In this document: in pieces, positions 38,233 to 46,349 of the stretch
How positions within the stretch are numbered: the first letter of the stretch is position 1
Layout of the letters: every line of letters starts with the position of its first letter
Assembly (NCBI GenBank): GCA_023621995.1
Contig: JAMOAB010000170.1
Location: 1-57,947, forward strand
DNA from: Bacillota bacterium
GTDB taxonomy: Bacteria > Bacillota > Clostridia > Caldicoprobacterales > Xylanivirgaceae
Reading direction: 5' to 3'
DNA: 57,947 nucleotides
Translations under genes and position numbers: made by a program
The notes under the pieces: generated by a model
The model's input: the letters and a program-made list of their open reading frames with translations, nothing else
Told to the model about the DNA's origin: nothing
Databases searched by the model: none

Positions 38233-39159
38233 TTATAATTTTTTGCAGGCCCTAAGCTTTGCACTCCTTGCTCGGGGGTTTTTCTCTAACTCATCTTCCT
38301 TTGCCATTAAAGGTTTTCTGGTAATTATTTCCACCTTAGGCTCTAAACCACATATACATATTGGAGCATCTTTAGGACAAGTACATGGATTTTCATACTT
38401 CTTAAAAGTTCTCTTTACTATACCATCTTCTAATGAATGGAAGGTTATTACACTCAACCTTCCTCCTGGCTTTAAAGCTTCTATACCCTTTTCTAAACCC
38501 AATTTTAGTGCCTCAAGTTCCCTATTGACTTCGATACGTATTGCTTGAAAAGTCCTTTTGGCAGGATGGGGACCCCTGCGCCTTGCCCCTGCTGGTATAG
38601 CTGCTTTTATTATATCTACAAGTTCTCCTGTACTCTCTATAGGCCTGTTATCGACTATAAATTCTGCTATCCGACTTGCCCACCGCTCTTCACCATACTT
38701 ACGTATTATTTTATTTAATTCTTTTTCAGAATAGGTATTGACTACATCGTATGCAGAAAAATCTTGATCGGGATTCATGCGCATATCTAGAGGAGCATCC
38801 TCACTATATGTAAATCCTCTATTCGCATTGTCGAGTTGGGGAGAAGACACACCAATATCAAGAAGCATACCATCTATACATGGTATATCCAATTCCCCTA
38901 ATATACTATCTAGATGGGCAAAGTCGCCGCGTACTGGAATAAATGACTTGCCAAACTCAGATAATTTCTTGGTAGTATATTCTAAAGCCATTGGATCCTT
39001 GTCTATCCCTATGAGGGTTCCTCCAGGTGTTATTTGTTTGAGTATTCCATAAGCATGTCCACCTCCGCCTAATGTACCGTCTACAACTATATCTCCCGGC
39101 TTACAGTTTAAAATAGTTAAAACTTCATTATATAATACAGATTTATGCATAAAATTCAT
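38233..39159 (-). CDS. rsmH: 16S rRNA (cytosine(1402)-N(4))-methyltransferase RsmH (MraW)
   Basis: SAM-dependent methyltransferase acting on C1402 of 16S rRNA. The 308-residue product has HKSVLYNEVL at the start, the SAM loop VDGTLGGGGHAYGIL (about 28-42), DGMLLDIGVSSPQLD, RRGPHPAKRTFQAIRIEVN and LSVITFHSLEDGIVK. The GTG at 39171 belongs to the ribosome site GGTGGAGAG; the ATG at 39159 gives the normal start MNFMHKSVLYNEV. It starts 15 bases after mraZ. Confidence 0.96.
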   Translation of the reverse strand: MNFMHKSVLYNEVLTILNCKPGDIVVDGTLGGGGHAYGILKQITPGGTLIGIDKDPMALEYTTKKLSEFGKSFIPVRGDFAHLDSILGELDIPCIDGMLLDIGVSSPQLDNANRGFTYSEDAPLDMRMNPDQDFSAYDVVNTYSEKELNKIIRKYGEERWASRIAEFIVDNRPIESTGELVDIIKAAIPAGARRRGPHPAKRTFQAIRIEVNRELEALKLGLEKGIEALKPGGRLSVITFHSLEDGIVKRTFKKYENPCTCPKDAPICICGLEPKVEIITRKPLMAKEDELEKNPRARSAKLRACKKL

Positions 39160-39174
39160 ATATCTCTCCACCGT

Positions 39175-39606
39175 CTAAATTCCCAAGTCAGACATACGTT
39201 CAAATATTGCTTCATGATCCATATCTGCTTGTTCATTATATTCATCCCAAACGTCCCTACTCCATATCTCCACCCTAGATAGGACTCCTATTATTACAAT
39301 GTCCTTCTCCAACTTTGCATATTCACGGAGATTGGAAGGAATAAGGGTTCTTCCTTGTTTATCCAATTGACACTCAGATGCACCGGCAAAAAAGAATCTG
39401 GTAAAAGCACGGGCATCTTTACTAGTAAGTGGTAACGTGCGAAGCTTGTCCTCAAGGTTCGCCCATTCATGGCTAGGATATACGAATAGGCAATTATCGA
39501 GACCTTTAGTGATGACAAAGTTCTCGCCCAGCGCCTCCCGAAATTTGGCAGGCATTATTATACGTCCTTTCGGGTCGATAGTATGCTGGTGCTCTCCTAT
39601 GAACAT
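39175..39606 (-). CDS. mraZ: Transcriptional regulator MraZ
   Basis: MraZ has two SpoVT/AbrB-type half domains and binds direct repeats upstream of its own gene. The 143-residue product shows the [16 protein letters not shown] (about 11-26) and [16 protein letters not shown] (about 83-98) copies of the conserved DxKGR motif. The ATG at 39606 with AGGGGTGGG upstream is the start; a GTG at 39615 is within that site. It opens the dcw cluster, and three AAGTGG repeats lie just upstream, so autoregulation is expected. Confidence 0.96.
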   Translation of the reverse strand: MFIGEHQHTIDPKGRIIMPAKFREALGENFVITKGLDNCLFVYPSHEWANLEDKLRTLPLTSKDARAFTRFFFAGASECQLDKQGRTLIPSNLREYAKLEKDIVIIGVLSRVEIWSRDVWDEYNEQADMDHEAIFERMSDLGI

Positions 39607-39626
39607 ATATCCCACCCCTAATATAT

Positions 39627-39662
39627 ATTATGACACCACTTCGCTCCACTTTCAACCACTTT
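39627..39662 (-). promoter_or_regulatory. dcw promoter overlapped by MraZ operator repeats
   Basis: On the minus strand TTGAAA (39650-39655) and CATAAT (39627-39632) are 17 bases apart, giving a good sigma-A promoter with a leader of about 15-20 bases before mraZ. Three AAGTGG repeats with a 10-base period (AAAGTGGTTG, AAAGTGGAGC, GAAGTGGTGT; 39636-39662) cover the -35 and the spacer. They match the GTGG/TGGG-type direct repeats known for MraZ, so the protein can block its own promoter. Confidence 0.75.
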
Positions 39663-39756
39663 ACACTATAATTTCTACAAATCTTCTCTATCTCCTGCAT
39701 ATTAGCCATGGAAAATTTTTATTTTTAAAAAATTAGCTAATAAGTCCTAGCCAAAA

Positions 39757-39793
39757 CAAAAAAAATACACGATTTTAAATCGTGTATTTTTTT
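39757..39793. terminator. Bidirectional terminator between NlpC/P60 gene and mraZ
   Basis: ATACACGATT and AATCGTGTAT form a perfect stem with long A- and T-runs on either side. It follows the NlpC/P60 stop by 45 bases on the minus strand and insulates the dcw promoter. Confidence 0.9.
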
Positions 39794-39836
39794 GTTTGTA
39801 ACTTTTATAAATGACCTATGTTCAAATATTATTGAC

Positions 39837-40811
39837 CTATCGTAAAACCCTACGTCCCCAACAAAATCCTTCTTTATAATATCCCGAATTGAGGTTGCTC
39901 ACGATAACTTTTCTACTTCTCTTAGAAGAAGAGGCATGTATGAAATTCCCTCCCCCTATGTATATACCTGCATGATGTACTGGCCTTTCACTACCCCTGG
40001 AATTGGTAAAAAACACCAGATCGCCAGGTTGTAAATCCCCTCTATTTGAGATCTTAGTCCCTATTGCAGCATTCCCCTGTGCATTTGCACTGCGGGGTAA
40101 GCTTATGCCAAAGTTTTTAAATACAAAACTAGTAAAACCAGAGCAGTCAAATGCCGATGGCCCATTAGCCCCATATACATATGGCACTCCTTGATACTTT
40201 TGGGCAAAATTCACTATATCGTTAGCAGTTGTAGAAGAAGTATTACCTCTACTAGTTTCATTTGATGATTGATTGCCTGAACTGCTTTTACTCTTGGCAT
40301 TTGCAGAAAACAGTTTGCCAATTGTAGCATTTCCTGCAATCCCATCCACCTTAAGGCCATTTACCCTTTGAAATTCTTTTATCGCCTCTACTGTAATAGG
40401 ACCATAGTATTCGGTTATACGACAATGTCTGTAATACCCTAATTTTTCCAATTGATTCTGAATGGTTGATACTTCTGGATGCTGATCGCCTAATTTGAAG
40501 GTTTTCCCTGATAAATTGGACTGTTTCAATTTTTGAATGGTAGCTGGACCTACAATCCCATCTGATTTAATGCCTGCTTGGTTCTGAAATGCCTTTACTG
40601 CATTATAAGTTATTGGTCCGTAATATCCTGTAATATGTGATTCTTTAATTAATCCATGGCTTAAAAGAAGCTCTTGCACTTCTCTTACTTGACTACCAGT
40701 GCTGCCTGTCTTTAGTATGGTACTAGCATAGACAATAGAGTTGAAAGGAATTATTGCAATAGACAGCCCGATAATTAATGTCCCTGCCACAACCTTCTTT
40801 ATATTATCCAA
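39837..40811 (-). CDS. Secreted NlpC/P60 peptidoglycan endopeptidase with two PG-binding domains
   Basis: Cell wall hydrolase of 324 residues that should cut peptide stems of peptidoglycan. It has a signal peptide (1 to about 29, ending IVYAS), two peptidoglycan-binding-1 domains (about 33-97 and 105-168, each with YYGPIT followed by a VGPATI/AGNATI-type turn), a Ser/Asn/Thr linker and a C-terminal NlpC/P60 domain with catalytic C223 in FDCSGF and His in PVHHAGIYIG, plus HASSS. The start is taken as TTG at 40811 with GGGGGGAA upstream; a TTG at 40826 lies before that site. Monocistronic, with a clear promoter and terminator. Confidence 0.92.
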   Translation of the reverse strand: MDNIKKVVAGTLIIGLSIAIIPFNSIVYASTILKTGSTGSQVREVQELLLSHGLIKESHITGYYGPITYNAVKAFQNQAGIKSDGIVGPATIQKLKQSNLSGKTFKLGDQHPEVSTIQNQLEKLGYYRHCRITEYYGPITVEAIKEFQRVNGLKVDGIAGNATIGKLFSANAKSKSSSGNQSSNETSRGNTSSTTANDIVNFAQKYQGVPYVYGANGPSAFDCSGFTSFVFKNFGISLPRSANAQGNAAIGTKISNRGDLQPGDLVFFTNSRGSERPVHHAGIYIGGGNFIHASSSKRSRKVIVSNLNSGYYKEGFCWGRRVLR

Positions 40812-40846
40812 AATAGTTCCCCCCAAATATTATAAGCTTTAGCAAG

Positions 40847-40875
40847 AGTATACTCTTTGTCCAAATATCAGTCAA
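40847..40875 (-). promoter_or_regulatory. Sigma-A-type promoter of the NlpC/P60 gene
   Basis: On the minus strand TTGACT (40870-40875) and TATACT (40847-40852) are 17 bases apart, about 36 bases before the start codon. The remaining 160 bases up to recJ show nothing else I can support. Confidence 0.75.
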
Positions 40876-41044
40876 ACCTTATAAATGACTAAATTCCCAG
40901 CTATACTCATAGTTTTGCCAAATATTACAATATTATTACGTTTTAGTTAAATATCTGTTTATAATTATTTGCGTCCACTATTAACAATGTTAGCACAGGA
41001 ACTTAAGCAATTTTGCAGGTAACTTCATTGATTTATTTATAATA

Positions 41045-43351
41045 TTAATACTGGTTATCCGTATAACTCCTTAATAGACTGTCTATAGTAGCAAGTTCTC
41101 TTGAGTTTATATATCTTTTAAAGGCTATCATCTCATGAAATGAGTTGTGTAATAGCTCCTCTATCTGTCTGTTTGGTAGACCATTACTGCCTTTGCCTCT
41201 ACATATTATGACCTCACCCATATCTTCCCATATATAATCTATAAATCCTGCATCTTTTAAATATAGTAGTGCTATTTCTATTAACTCCTCTGGAGCACAC
41301 ATAAGCGATGATAGGGCCTGTATTGTTGTGACTCCATTTCTATTCTGTATAACATGTTTTAATATAGCCTGCAGTTGTCTCATAAATTGATTTATATTTA
41401 AAAAATCATCGCCTTGAAATCCCAGAATAACTTCATTGGCACCGCTCAGTACAATAAGTTCCCTTAATATTGCCGGCGCAGGCGGGGCAGATATGAGGAG
41501 CAATCTCTCGCATTTGCTAATTTCATAGCGAGTTATTACATTTTTAGAAATTTTCTCTAGCCCTTCATAATATATGGGAATATCTGGGCAGGTCTTTAAT
41601 ATCTTATCTATAGGTTGCCTTCTAAGATCATACCATTGTATATGACGGTCAAATGTAGGAGGCCTTAATTCTTGCTTTTTACTACATTTCATATGAAGAA
41701 CTGTAAGCAACACCCTGCCCCTATTTTGGCTTAACGTATATACAACATCTACTTTCTTAAGTTCATCCCATTCATCACCTATGGAAGGAGCCCACCACCA
41801 TATACCTTCTACCTGTGTACCATCCGACGATAATATAAGCCTTCGGTGATTCTTACCTATAACCCTATTGGATACTATATCCACGTTTCTCGATACAAAA
41901 ACAGGTTTAGAGAAAGCATGGCCAAACGGTGCCAGCTTATCTATTCGTCTCAGCATCGTATTGTCCATAGCCGATATGGAAGCCTCGACATCTACATCAA
42001 TAAGATCTTTCTGTATCCCCTTTTCTTTGGGTAAAAGGGCTTGTATGTGGCGGGTAAATAACTCTAGCTTCTCTACGTTCAGTGACATACCTGCCGCCTG
42101 CTTATGTCCACCAAATTTTAGTAGATAGTCTTCACTATCTACTAAGAGTTCATATATGGACACATTGCCTACAGATCTAGCAGAACCAGTAGCAGTAAAA
42201 CCATCATCTTTTAGTGTAAGACATATGCAGGGTCTTCTATATTGCTCTGCTACCTTGCCAGCAACTATGCCCAAGACTCCCTCGTGCCAACTGGCATTAT
42301 ATAGTACAAATATCCCTTCATCTCTTTGTTCCTCTTCTACTATTTGGACTGCCTGCTCATACATATAATTTTGAAGCGTTTTCCGTCTACTATTTAAACT
42401 GTCTAGCTCCATTGCATTTTCAAGCGCCCTGTCCCAATTTTGTTCAAGTAGTAGTTTAAGTGGGAGATAAGGATTATCCATTCTGCCTGCTGCATTTATA
42501 CGAGGGGCTATTTGAAAGGCTATATCTTCCTCATCCTCTACCGTACAATTATTTGAATTAAGTACACTGTATAGAGCCTTCAATCCTATTCTATCTGGAT
42601 TTATAAGATAGGGTAGTCCTTTTTTAAGCAAATACCTGCACTCACCAATTACTGGCACTACGTCTGCAATTATACCGAGGGCAACAAGATCTAGCCATTG
42701 TCCTTCGTATATACTACGTCCACTTCTCTCATACAGAGACATAATCAACATATATGCTACCCCAACCCCAGGAAGAAAATATAGGGGATGGGTGTCCCCA
42801 TAGAGTTTTGGATTTAATATGACATTTGCCGGCGGAAGAATTTCAGGTGGTGTATGGTGATCGGTTATTATTACATCCATACCTATATCTCTAGCCAACT
42901 TTATCTCATCAATATTAGAAATACCACAGTCACAGGTTATTATGAGATCAATATTATTATCTTTAAGGTCTCTTATTACATCGCTATTCATGCCATAACC
43001 TTCTGTAAATCTATGGGGAATGTGACATATCACATTATCAAAAAATGGCGTCAAAGCCTCTTTAAGCAGTACGGTAGATGTTATACCATCTACATCATAA
43101 TCACCGTATATACATACATTAGCGCCATCATCTGCCTTTGACAAGATAGATAAAGTAGCTTCTTGCATGCATTCTAAATCAGAAGGATTAAATGAATTAT
43201 AATAATCTTGGTTTATAAACTTTTTCACATCTTCTGGATCTTTAATGCCTCGTCTATATAAAATGCCGGCAATCAGCTCATCTCCATTTGCCGCCTCTAT
43301 ACACTCCTCAGGCAATATAGTTCCCTCAGGTAGCAACACTTTAATATCCAC
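41045..43351 (-). CDS. recJ: Single-strand-specific exonuclease RecJ
   Basis: 5'-3' single-strand DNA exonuclease used in recombination and repair. The 768-residue protein has the DHH phosphoesterase domain with YGDYDVDGITS (residues 82-92), CDCGIS, ITDHHTPPE (162-170) and NPK, the DHHA1 domain with FGGHKQAAGMSL, an OB-fold region, and a C-terminal extension of about 200 residues (from about 560) typical of Firmicute RecJ. The extension lacks the usual catalytic motifs. It is 15 bases after the PD-(D/E)XK nuclease gene and appears to be the last gene of the repair run; no terminator seen at its end. Confidence 0.95.
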   Translation of the reverse strand: MDIKVLLPEGTILPEECIEAANGDELIAGILYRRGIKDPEDVKKFINQDYYNSFNPSDLECMQEATLSILSKADDGANVCIYGDYDVDGITSTVLLKEALTPFFDNVICHIPHRFTEGYGMNSDVIRDLKDNNIDLIITCDCGISNIDEIKLARDIGMDVIITDHHTPPEILPPANVILNPKLYGDTHPLYFLPGVGVAYMLIMSLYERSGRSIYEGQWLDLVALGIIADVVPVIGECRYLLKKGLPYLINPDRIGLKALYSVLNSNNCTVEDEEDIAFQIAPRINAAGRMDNPYLPLKLLLEQNWDRALENAMELDSLNSRRKTLQNYMYEQAVQIVEEEQRDEGIFVLYNASWHEGVLGIVAGKVAEQYRRPCICLTLKDDGFTATGSARSVGNVSIYELLVDSEDYLLKFGGHKQAAGMSLNVEKLELFTRHIQALLPKEKGIQKDLIDVDVEASISAMDNTMLRRIDKLAPFGHAFSKPVFVSRNVDIVSNRVIGKNHRRLILSSDGTQVEGIWWWAPSIGDEWDELKKVDVVYTLSQNRGRVLLTVLHMKCSKKQELRPPTFDRHIQWYDLRRQPIDKILKTCPDIPIYYEGLEKISKNVITRYEISKCERLLLISAPPAPAILRELIVLSGANEVILGFQGDDFLNINQFMRQLQAILKHVIQNRNGVTTIQALSSLMCAPEELIEIALLYLKDAGFIDYIWEDMGEVIICRGKGSNGLPNRQIEELLHNSFHEMIAFKRYINSRELATIDSLLRSYTDNQY

Positions 43352-43365
43352 CTATATACCTCCAG

Positions 43366-44154
43366 CTAAAAATGTATTTCATCTATATCATCCCAATTAT
43401 CTAGTTCAATCTCTTCCTCTGAAAATATTGAATGATATTCAACCCTATCTGTATTACAAAAATAATTAAATTCACATGATGGACAATATTTTAGACTGTC
43501 TGTTTTATCATAACTATCATAATCAAATCTTTCTATAGTCTTTATAAAAGTCTTTAAAATTCTTCTATCCTCTTCAAACTGTCTTTTGTTATAGGATAAT
43601 TCTATAGGTCTTTCAGGAAATGCTGGTTGCCAATATATCATTGTAATTTCCTCTGGAACTACATTTCTTCCTGTAATCCTATCACCTCCTACTGTCATGA
43701 CATATCTATATACTCTGGTTTGCATAGAATTGGACACTCTCCCATAATCCAATGGATACTGTTCCGTCTTCCAATCATATATGATTATACTCCCTTGTCC
43801 ATCTATATATATAAGGTCATATTTTGCCTGAAGTTTCATTTCTTCTTCGACGATTTTAATATGATACTCTGGATAGTACTCTCCTCGTGCCGTTTGGGGA
43901 ACATATTTTTTAAGGGCGTCTATCCATTCATTGAGTTCGGCATATTCTTCAAAGAAGTCCATATTTAATGGTATATTTGAAAAATATCTATCTGCTAGTA
44001 TATGGAACTTATTTCCCCTCTCTATATTGTCTCCTCTAGGCCGAGTACCTTTCCAGTATAATCCTTCTATATATCTCTTTTGAAATCTTACTGGGCATCT
44101 TCTAAATATATTAAGTGAGTGTTGACTAAAAAAGAAATTATCATCTAAAGACAT
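43366..44154 (-). CDS. PD-(D/E)XK nuclease with probable 4Fe-4S cluster (RecB/Cas4/AddB-like)
   Basis: Stand-alone nuclease domain of 262 residues. It has SLNIFRRCPVRFQKRYIEG (first Cys near residue 20), GNKFHILADRYF (His motif), a YDLIYIDGQGSIIIYDWKTE core (the D and the E-x-K-like DWK pair of PD-(D/E)XK), QTRVYRYVM (Q-x3-Y motif) and a C-terminal KYCPSCEFNYFC cluster. One upstream and three downstream Cys is the Fe-S pattern of AddB and Cas4 nucleases. The ATG at 44154 has GGGGTGG upstream; it lies 2 bases past the UvrD stop. No cas genes are near, so a partner of the two UvrD-like proteins is the better reading. Confidence 0.82.
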   Translation of the reverse strand: MSLDDNFFFSQHSLNIFRRCPVRFQKRYIEGLYWKGTRPRGDNIERGNKFHILADRYFSNIPLNMDFFEEYAELNEWIDALKKYVPQTARGEYYPEYHIKIVEEEMKLQAKYDLIYIDGQGSIIIYDWKTEQYPLDYGRVSNSMQTRVYRYVMTVGGDRITGRNVVPEEITMIYWQPAFPERPIELSYNKRQFEEDRRILKTFIKTIERFDYDSYDKTDSLKYCPSCEFNYFCNTDRVEYHSIFSEEEIELDNWDDIDEIHF

Positions 44155-44156
44155 GT

Positions 44157-46349
44157 TTACCACCCCATCTCTATACCCTTTTTCTCATGTAATATATATT
44201 GTTTTAAAACGTTAAAATATATAGAAGGAGTATTGTATGTAGACAATATTAGATATCTCTTTGCCCTTGTCATACCTACATATAATAGTCTGACCTTTTC
44301 ATTTATTATATCAATCTTGGATTGTTCTATATAGTCATGACTACTCCCTAATCCTATAACCTCATCAAACTGGACCTTTGCAATGGCATCTGGATTTTGG
44401 TACTCCTCTTTCAGATAATAGCAATCCCCCATAAATTTATCGTCCAATGTGGCAGGAAAATAGTAAGATGTCATAGACATTAGAAATACAGTGTCCCATT
44501 CCAGTCCCTTTGCCTTATGATAGGTAGATACCGTCACTTCCCCTGGACTTGGTTCAAATCCTTGCATATCATAGACAATGTTTGCAAAATAATTATAAGA
44601 ATTCTCAATACTTTTAAGCTCTTGAGCAAGGTCTATAAGGGACCAACTAGGATTCAGAGAGACCAGATACCGAATATCACTAGCTATCTTCTGTGCAATG
44701 GCCATTCTATCCCAATCGAAATTTAGTCTCTCAGCTATGTGTAACACTAAATATTCTGGCATCTCTCCTGATAATTCTAAAAACTCTCTGAGCAGTGGAA
44801 TTATCTCCTCAAATTTATTCCATATTCTTATCTCCACCAGTTCTTCAGGTATTTTTGTGCTGTCTATACGTCCATATAGTGGATATAAGAGTTCTTCTAC
44901 TGGCACATTTCCAAGGAAAGCAAATAATTTTTCTAGATCTTCCTCTTCTTCATCTTGAAGCATATATTCTAATACTTTTATAAAACGTCTATTATCATAT
45001 GGAAATACAATAAAATCTAACACTGCACCTATTACATTTGCTGCATAGGCCCTCTCTCTAGGAAAGCGGGTTATCTCTTTAAATGGAATACGTCTCTTTT
45101 CTAATTCATCTATGAGTTCATTTGCTGCCCAATTGGTAGGGACAAGTACAGCAATCGTTCTATCAGGATGTAACGATATATGTCCTTCACACTTCTTTGC
45201 AATATATTCAAGTTCTTCCTTTTTATTTTTAAATTCTTTAAAGTAAACAGAACACTCTTCTACAACCGGATTAGGATGGGGATCGTCTGCACCCACTTCT
45301 TCTATATATTGAGGCTCTAAACTCTCCCTACAATCTTTACAGGGATGAAATTTCCTCACCCAATCTACAAAGAAATTTGATATATCTATAACATGGGAGC
45401 AACTTCTACTTGCCACATTTATTGACTGTACATCTGTAAATGGATTGTTACAAAAATCTCTAAAGAGTTTAGGATCGGATATTGTAAATGTGGACATAAT
45501 GGCTTGGTTACTATCACCTACTCTTAAAAGATTCCCTGACTTTTCCGATAGCATTATAAGTAGGTCTTGCTGTATGATATTACTATCTTGGGCCTCGTCT
45601 TCAAATATAAATGTATAACGATTTTGATATTTTTCTAATAGTACTGTATCCTCCCTAAGAAGCTTGAGGGCACCTACTAAAATATCGTCAAAATCTATAA
45701 GTCCTCTAACCTTGAGAGTCGCATCATATTCATTATATAGCTCTACTAACCATTTTAAGGGAAACATTTTGTCTTTAGATTCTATTAGTTTCATCAAATT
45801 AGCACCGTCATATCCATGGACCTTAAAGTATGAAAAACTTCCTATGGCGATCTTAAAAAAATCTCTCTCCCATTTTTCCTCCATATTCACTATATGCTGA
45901 TGGGGATAACCCCTAGCATCTATGAGAGAGTTAAATTCTTGACGATTTCTAGATAGCCATTTTGAAAAAATTTCTCTGAACAATTCTGCCTGTTTGGTAT
46001 CATCGAGTATGATAAATTCATCATCAATTAAGATTCTATCAGGTTTCTCCCTTATTATCTTCATTGCTAAAGTATGGAGAGTCATTACTTCATATCCTTC
46101 CATAGGATTTAGTCCCCTCTCCTTTAAAAGACTATACAACTTTTGTTTAAAATTAGCCACTGCACTATTCATGTATGTGACTATGAGTATCTTACCAGGT
46201 CTATGGCTGCCATCTTCTATGAGTTTTGCTGCTAGCTGGGTTAATACGAAGGTTTTCCCTGCACCAGGTACACTAGGTACTGCCATATAACCTCCATCAT
46301 ATTCCATAACCTTGTCCTGTCCTTTGCGAAATACTATCTTCTCAGTCAT
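44157..46349 (-). CDS. UvrD/PcrA-type SF1A DNA helicase
   Basis: The 730-residue 3'-5' helicase has complete SF1A motifs: motif I PSVPGAGKTFVL (24-36), Ia, motif II FIFEDEAQDS (about 248-257), motif III GDSNQAIMSTF, motif IV near AVLVPTN, motif V VSTYHKAKGLEWDTVFLMS and motif VI RLLYVGMTRAKRYLIL. There is no nuclease domain at the C-terminus, which AddA and RecB have. It overlaps the gene upstream by 4 bases and its stop lies against the nuclease gene, so the three products are probably made together. The extra domains differ from housekeeping PcrA (for instance no typical PcrA C-terminal tail). Likely motor of a nuclease-helicase complex. Confidence 0.85.
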   Translation of the reverse strand: MTEKIVFRKGQDKVMEYDGGYMAVPSVPGAGKTFVLTQLAAKLIEDGSHRPGKILIVTYMNSAVANFKQKLYSLLKERGLNPMEGYEVMTLHTLAMKIIREKPDRILIDDEFIILDDTKQAELFREIFSKWLSRNRQEFNSLIDARGYPHQHIVNMEEKWERDFFKIAIGSFSYFKVHGYDGANLMKLIESKDKMFPLKWLVELYNEYDATLKVRGLIDFDDILVGALKLLREDTVLLEKYQNRYTFIFEDEAQDSNIIQQDLLIMLSEKSGNLLRVGDSNQAIMSTFTISDPKLFRDFCNNPFTDVQSINVASRSCSHVIDISNFFVDWVRKFHPCKDCRESLEPQYIEEVGADDPHPNPVVEECSVYFKEFKNKKEELEYIAKKCEGHISLHPDRTIAVLVPTNWAANELIDELEKRRIPFKEITRFPRERAYAANVIGAVLDFIVFPYDNRRFIKVLEYMLQDEEEEDLEKLFAFLGNVPVEELLYPLYGRIDSTKIPEELVEIRIWNKFEEIIPLLREFLELSGEMPEYLVLHIAERLNFDWDRMAIAQKIASDIRYLVSLNPSWSLIDLAQELKSIENSYNYFANIVYDMQGFEPSPGEVTVSTYHKAKGLEWDTVFLMSMTSYYFPATLDDKFMGDCYYLKEEYQNPDAIAKVQFDEVIGLGSSHDYIEQSKIDIINEKVRLLYVGMTRAKRYLILSTYNTPSIYFNVLKQYILHEKKGIEMGW

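Noticed and set aside
43366-44154. The Fe-S PD-(D/E)XK protein as Cas4 of a CRISPR system.
   Set aside because: No repeat array and no other cas gene lies in the window; the helicase partners next to it suggest an AddAB-like role.
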